NCBI RefSeq assembly: GCF_008923365.1
Contig: NZ_WBMR01000051.1
Coordinates: 1-50,414, forward strand
Origin: Actinomadura montaniterrae
GTDB taxonomy: Bacteria; Actinomycetota; Actinomycetes; Streptosporangiales; Streptosporangiaceae
DNA: 50,414 bases
Direction of reading: 5' to 3'
Part shown: positions 49,465 to 50,414 of the stretch, piece after piece
How the letters are laid out: every line of letters begins with the position of its first letter
Position numbering within the stretch: position 1 is the stretch's first letter
Notes under the pieces: generated by a model
Seen by the model: only the letters and a program-made list of their open reading frames with translations
Told to the model about the DNA's origin: nothing
Databases searched by the model: none
Made by a program: the position numbers and the translations under genes

Positions 49465-50259
49465 TTGGACGGGATCAGGCTCGACCGGCGGGACGGGGTG
49501 CTCACCATCGCCCTGTCCCGCCCGGAGCGGCTGAACGCCGTCGACGGCGCGCTGACCGAGCGGATGCTGGACGTCCTCAACGAGCTGCCGCGCGACCCGT
49601 CCACCCGGGTCGTGGTGCTCACCGGGGACGGCCGCGGCTTCTGCTCCGGCATGGACATCCAGGGCGATCCGGGCCAGGAGACCAAGGAGGGCCGCGCCCA
49701 GCGGCTGTACCGCGGCATCGCCCGCGGCGGCGAGGTCACCGCGCGGCTGCGGGAGATCCCGCAGCCGGTGATCGCGGCGCTGCACGGCCCGGTCGCGGGG
49801 ATGGGCGTCTCCTGGGCGCTGGCCTGCGACCTGCGGGTCGCCGACCCGACCACCCGGTTCGTCGTCCCGTTCGTGAACCTCGGCCTGTCGGCGGGGGACT
49901 GCGGGCTGTCCTGGCTGCTGCCGCGCCTCGTCGGCCCGGCGAAGGCCGCGGAGATCTGCTACCGGGCGCAGCGCCTCGACGCGGCCCGCGCCGAGGCCCT
50001 CGGGCTCGTCAACGAGGTCTGCGCGGAGGGCGGCGACCTCGCCGCCGCGCAGGCGCTCGCCGACGAGCTGCTCGCGACGTCCCCGTACGGGCTGAGCCGC
50101 ACGAAGGAGCTGCTCAACATGTCCCTGGACGTGCCGGGCCTGCGCCGGCAGATCGCCGCGGAGACCGGCGTCCAGGCCCTCGCGTTCTTCACCGAGGACC
50201 TGGCCGAGGGCATGACCGCGACGATGCAGAAACGCCCCCCGCAGTTCAAGAACCGCTAG
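49465..50259 (+). CDS. Enoyl-CoA hydratase/isomerase family protein
   Basis: The 264-residue protein has the crotonase fold: LSRPERLNAVDGAL, VVLTGDGRGFCSGMDIQGD and PVIAALHGPVAGMGVSWALACDLRVAD (oxyanion hole), then FVNLGLSAGDCGLSWLLPRLVG and the ELLATSPYGLSRTKELL tail. In this family GxCxGxD-like residues place the substrate CoA; the Glu/Asp catalytic pair is not fully canonical (G-D in LSAGDCGLSW). Together with the SDR before it, it would hydrate enoyl-CoA in beta-oxidation. TTG is the first plausible start, 4 nt after the SDR stop. Confidence 0.88.
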   Translation: MDGIRLDRRDGVLTIALSRPERLNAVDGALTERMLDVLNELPRDPSTRVVVLTGDGRGFCSGMDIQGDPGQETKEGRAQRLYRGIARGGEVTARLREIPQPVIAALHGPVAGMGVSWALACDLRVADPTTRFVVPFVNLGLSAGDCGLSWLLPRLVGPAKAAEICYRAQRLDAARAEALGLVNEVCAEGGDLAAAQALADELLATSPYGLSRTKELLNMSLDVPGLRRQIAAETGVQALAFFTEDLAEGMTATMQKRPPQFKNR

Positions 50260-50268
50260 CCGTGCAGC

Positions 50269-50289
50269 CCAGGGGGGGCGACCCCCTGG
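50269..50289. terminator. Short hairpin after the enoyl-CoA hydratase gene
   Basis: CCAGGGGG (50269-50276) and CCCCCTGG (50282-50289) pair with a 5-nt loop. It lies 9 nt past the hydratase stop. Confidence 0.6.
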
Positions 50290-50299
50290 AACCCCCGTT

Positions 50300-50359
50300 A
50301 CGACGGACGACGCGTTTCCCGCTCCGCTGGCGCTCCGCGCGAAACGCGTCGTCCGTCGT
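50300..50359. terminator. Long-stem hairpin with conserved-type loop (element B)
   Basis: ACGACGGACGACGCGTTTC (50300-50318) and GAAACGCGTCGTCCGTCGT (50341-50359) are perfect 19-bp arms. The 22-nt loop starts CCGCTCCGCTGGCGCTCCGC, the same 20 bases as in the loop at 38614. The stems of the two elements are unrelated. Confidence 0.8.
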
Positions 50360-50397
50360 CGGGCAGGCCCGCTGCACTCGCTCCGCGCGCCTGCCCG
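50360..50397. terminator. Third hairpin with a related loop (element C)
   Basis: CGGGCAGGC (50360-50368) and GCCTGCCCG (50389-50397) pair around the loop CCGCTGCACTCGCTCCGCGC, which keeps CCGCT and CGCTCCGCGC of the loop in element B. It directly abuts element B. Confidence 0.6.
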
Positions 50398-50414
50398 TGG
50401 CCGGGGCCCTGGAT

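Noticed and set aside
47190..49853. Minus-strand frame of 887 codons joining the DapB-like gene to sequence beyond 48269
   Set aside because: Family similarity starts at the ATG at 48269; the remainder is antisense to the SDR and hydratase genes.
1..50414. CRISPR arrays, rRNA or tRNA genes
   Set aside because: No spaced identical repeats of the right size and no tRNA-like cloverleaf with CCA-end context were seen; a dedicated scan could still find one.

Overview
The window is very GC-rich, uses GTG and TTG starts freely, and carries marker genes typical of filamentous actinomycetes: a DasR-type GntR regulator, a WhiB1-type Fe-S protein, a PdtaS-type sensor kinase, a SigB/F/G-family sigma factor with its anti-sigma factor, nickel superoxide dismutase with its maturation protease, and the fused 2-oxoglutarate decarboxylase/E2 protein Kgd. 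A soil actinobacterium of the Streptosporangiales (Actinomadura-like) is the best guess. The genus is inferred; the sequence does not show it directly.

Layout. 1-3.4 kb: a lanthipeptide locus with a divergent, truncated exporter gene, a 56-residue precursor and a lyase-kinase-cyclase synthetase whose cyclase domain keeps an unusual three-cysteine zinc site. 3.4-9.4 kb: an acetyltransferase, a carotenoid-cleavage-type oxygenase, a lipoprotein, and the biotin genes bioD and bioF flanking dasR. 9.4-14.8 kb: regulatory genes (pdtaS, whiB1 with a textbook CRP-like site, a diacylglycerol-kinase-like gene, sigma factor plus anti-sigma factor).

14.9-31.5 kb is a sugar or glycan utilisation island. 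It has two paralogous secreted beta-propeller proteins of the DUF4185/DUF5005 type, an aldose-epimerase-like protein, an SDR dehydrogenase, an SMP-30 lactonase, an HSL-type esterase, a GntR/FCD regulator, a CUT1 ABC importer without an ATPase, a large GH38-like protein, a glucarate-dehydratase-like enolase-superfamily protein and a divergent PfkB sugar-acid kinase. Together they suggest extracellular release, import, oxidation to a lactone, hydrolysis, dehydration and phosphorylation of an unknown sugar. A shared 21-bp operator lies at two promoters and perhaps at a third site. An IS605-type tnpB element with intact catalytic residues has inserted into the middle of the island.

31.6-40.5 kb: an acetyltransferase, sodN/sodX, malic enzyme, a polar amino-acid ABC transporter (complete with ATPase), a quinone-oxidoreductase-like protein, and a PadR-DUF4097 operon with a clear promoter/operator. 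40.5-50.4 kb: kgd, an AIM24 protein, a glutathionyl-hydroquinone-reductase-like protein, DedA, a DapB-like dehydrogenase, and an SDR-enoyl-CoA hydratase pair.

Non-coding structure is rich. There are several perfect long-stem bidirectional terminators, a set of predicted leaderless promoters (TANNNT 6-7 nt before the start codon), and three long hairpins with different stems but a shared or related loop. I saw no tRNA, rRNA or CRISPR array.
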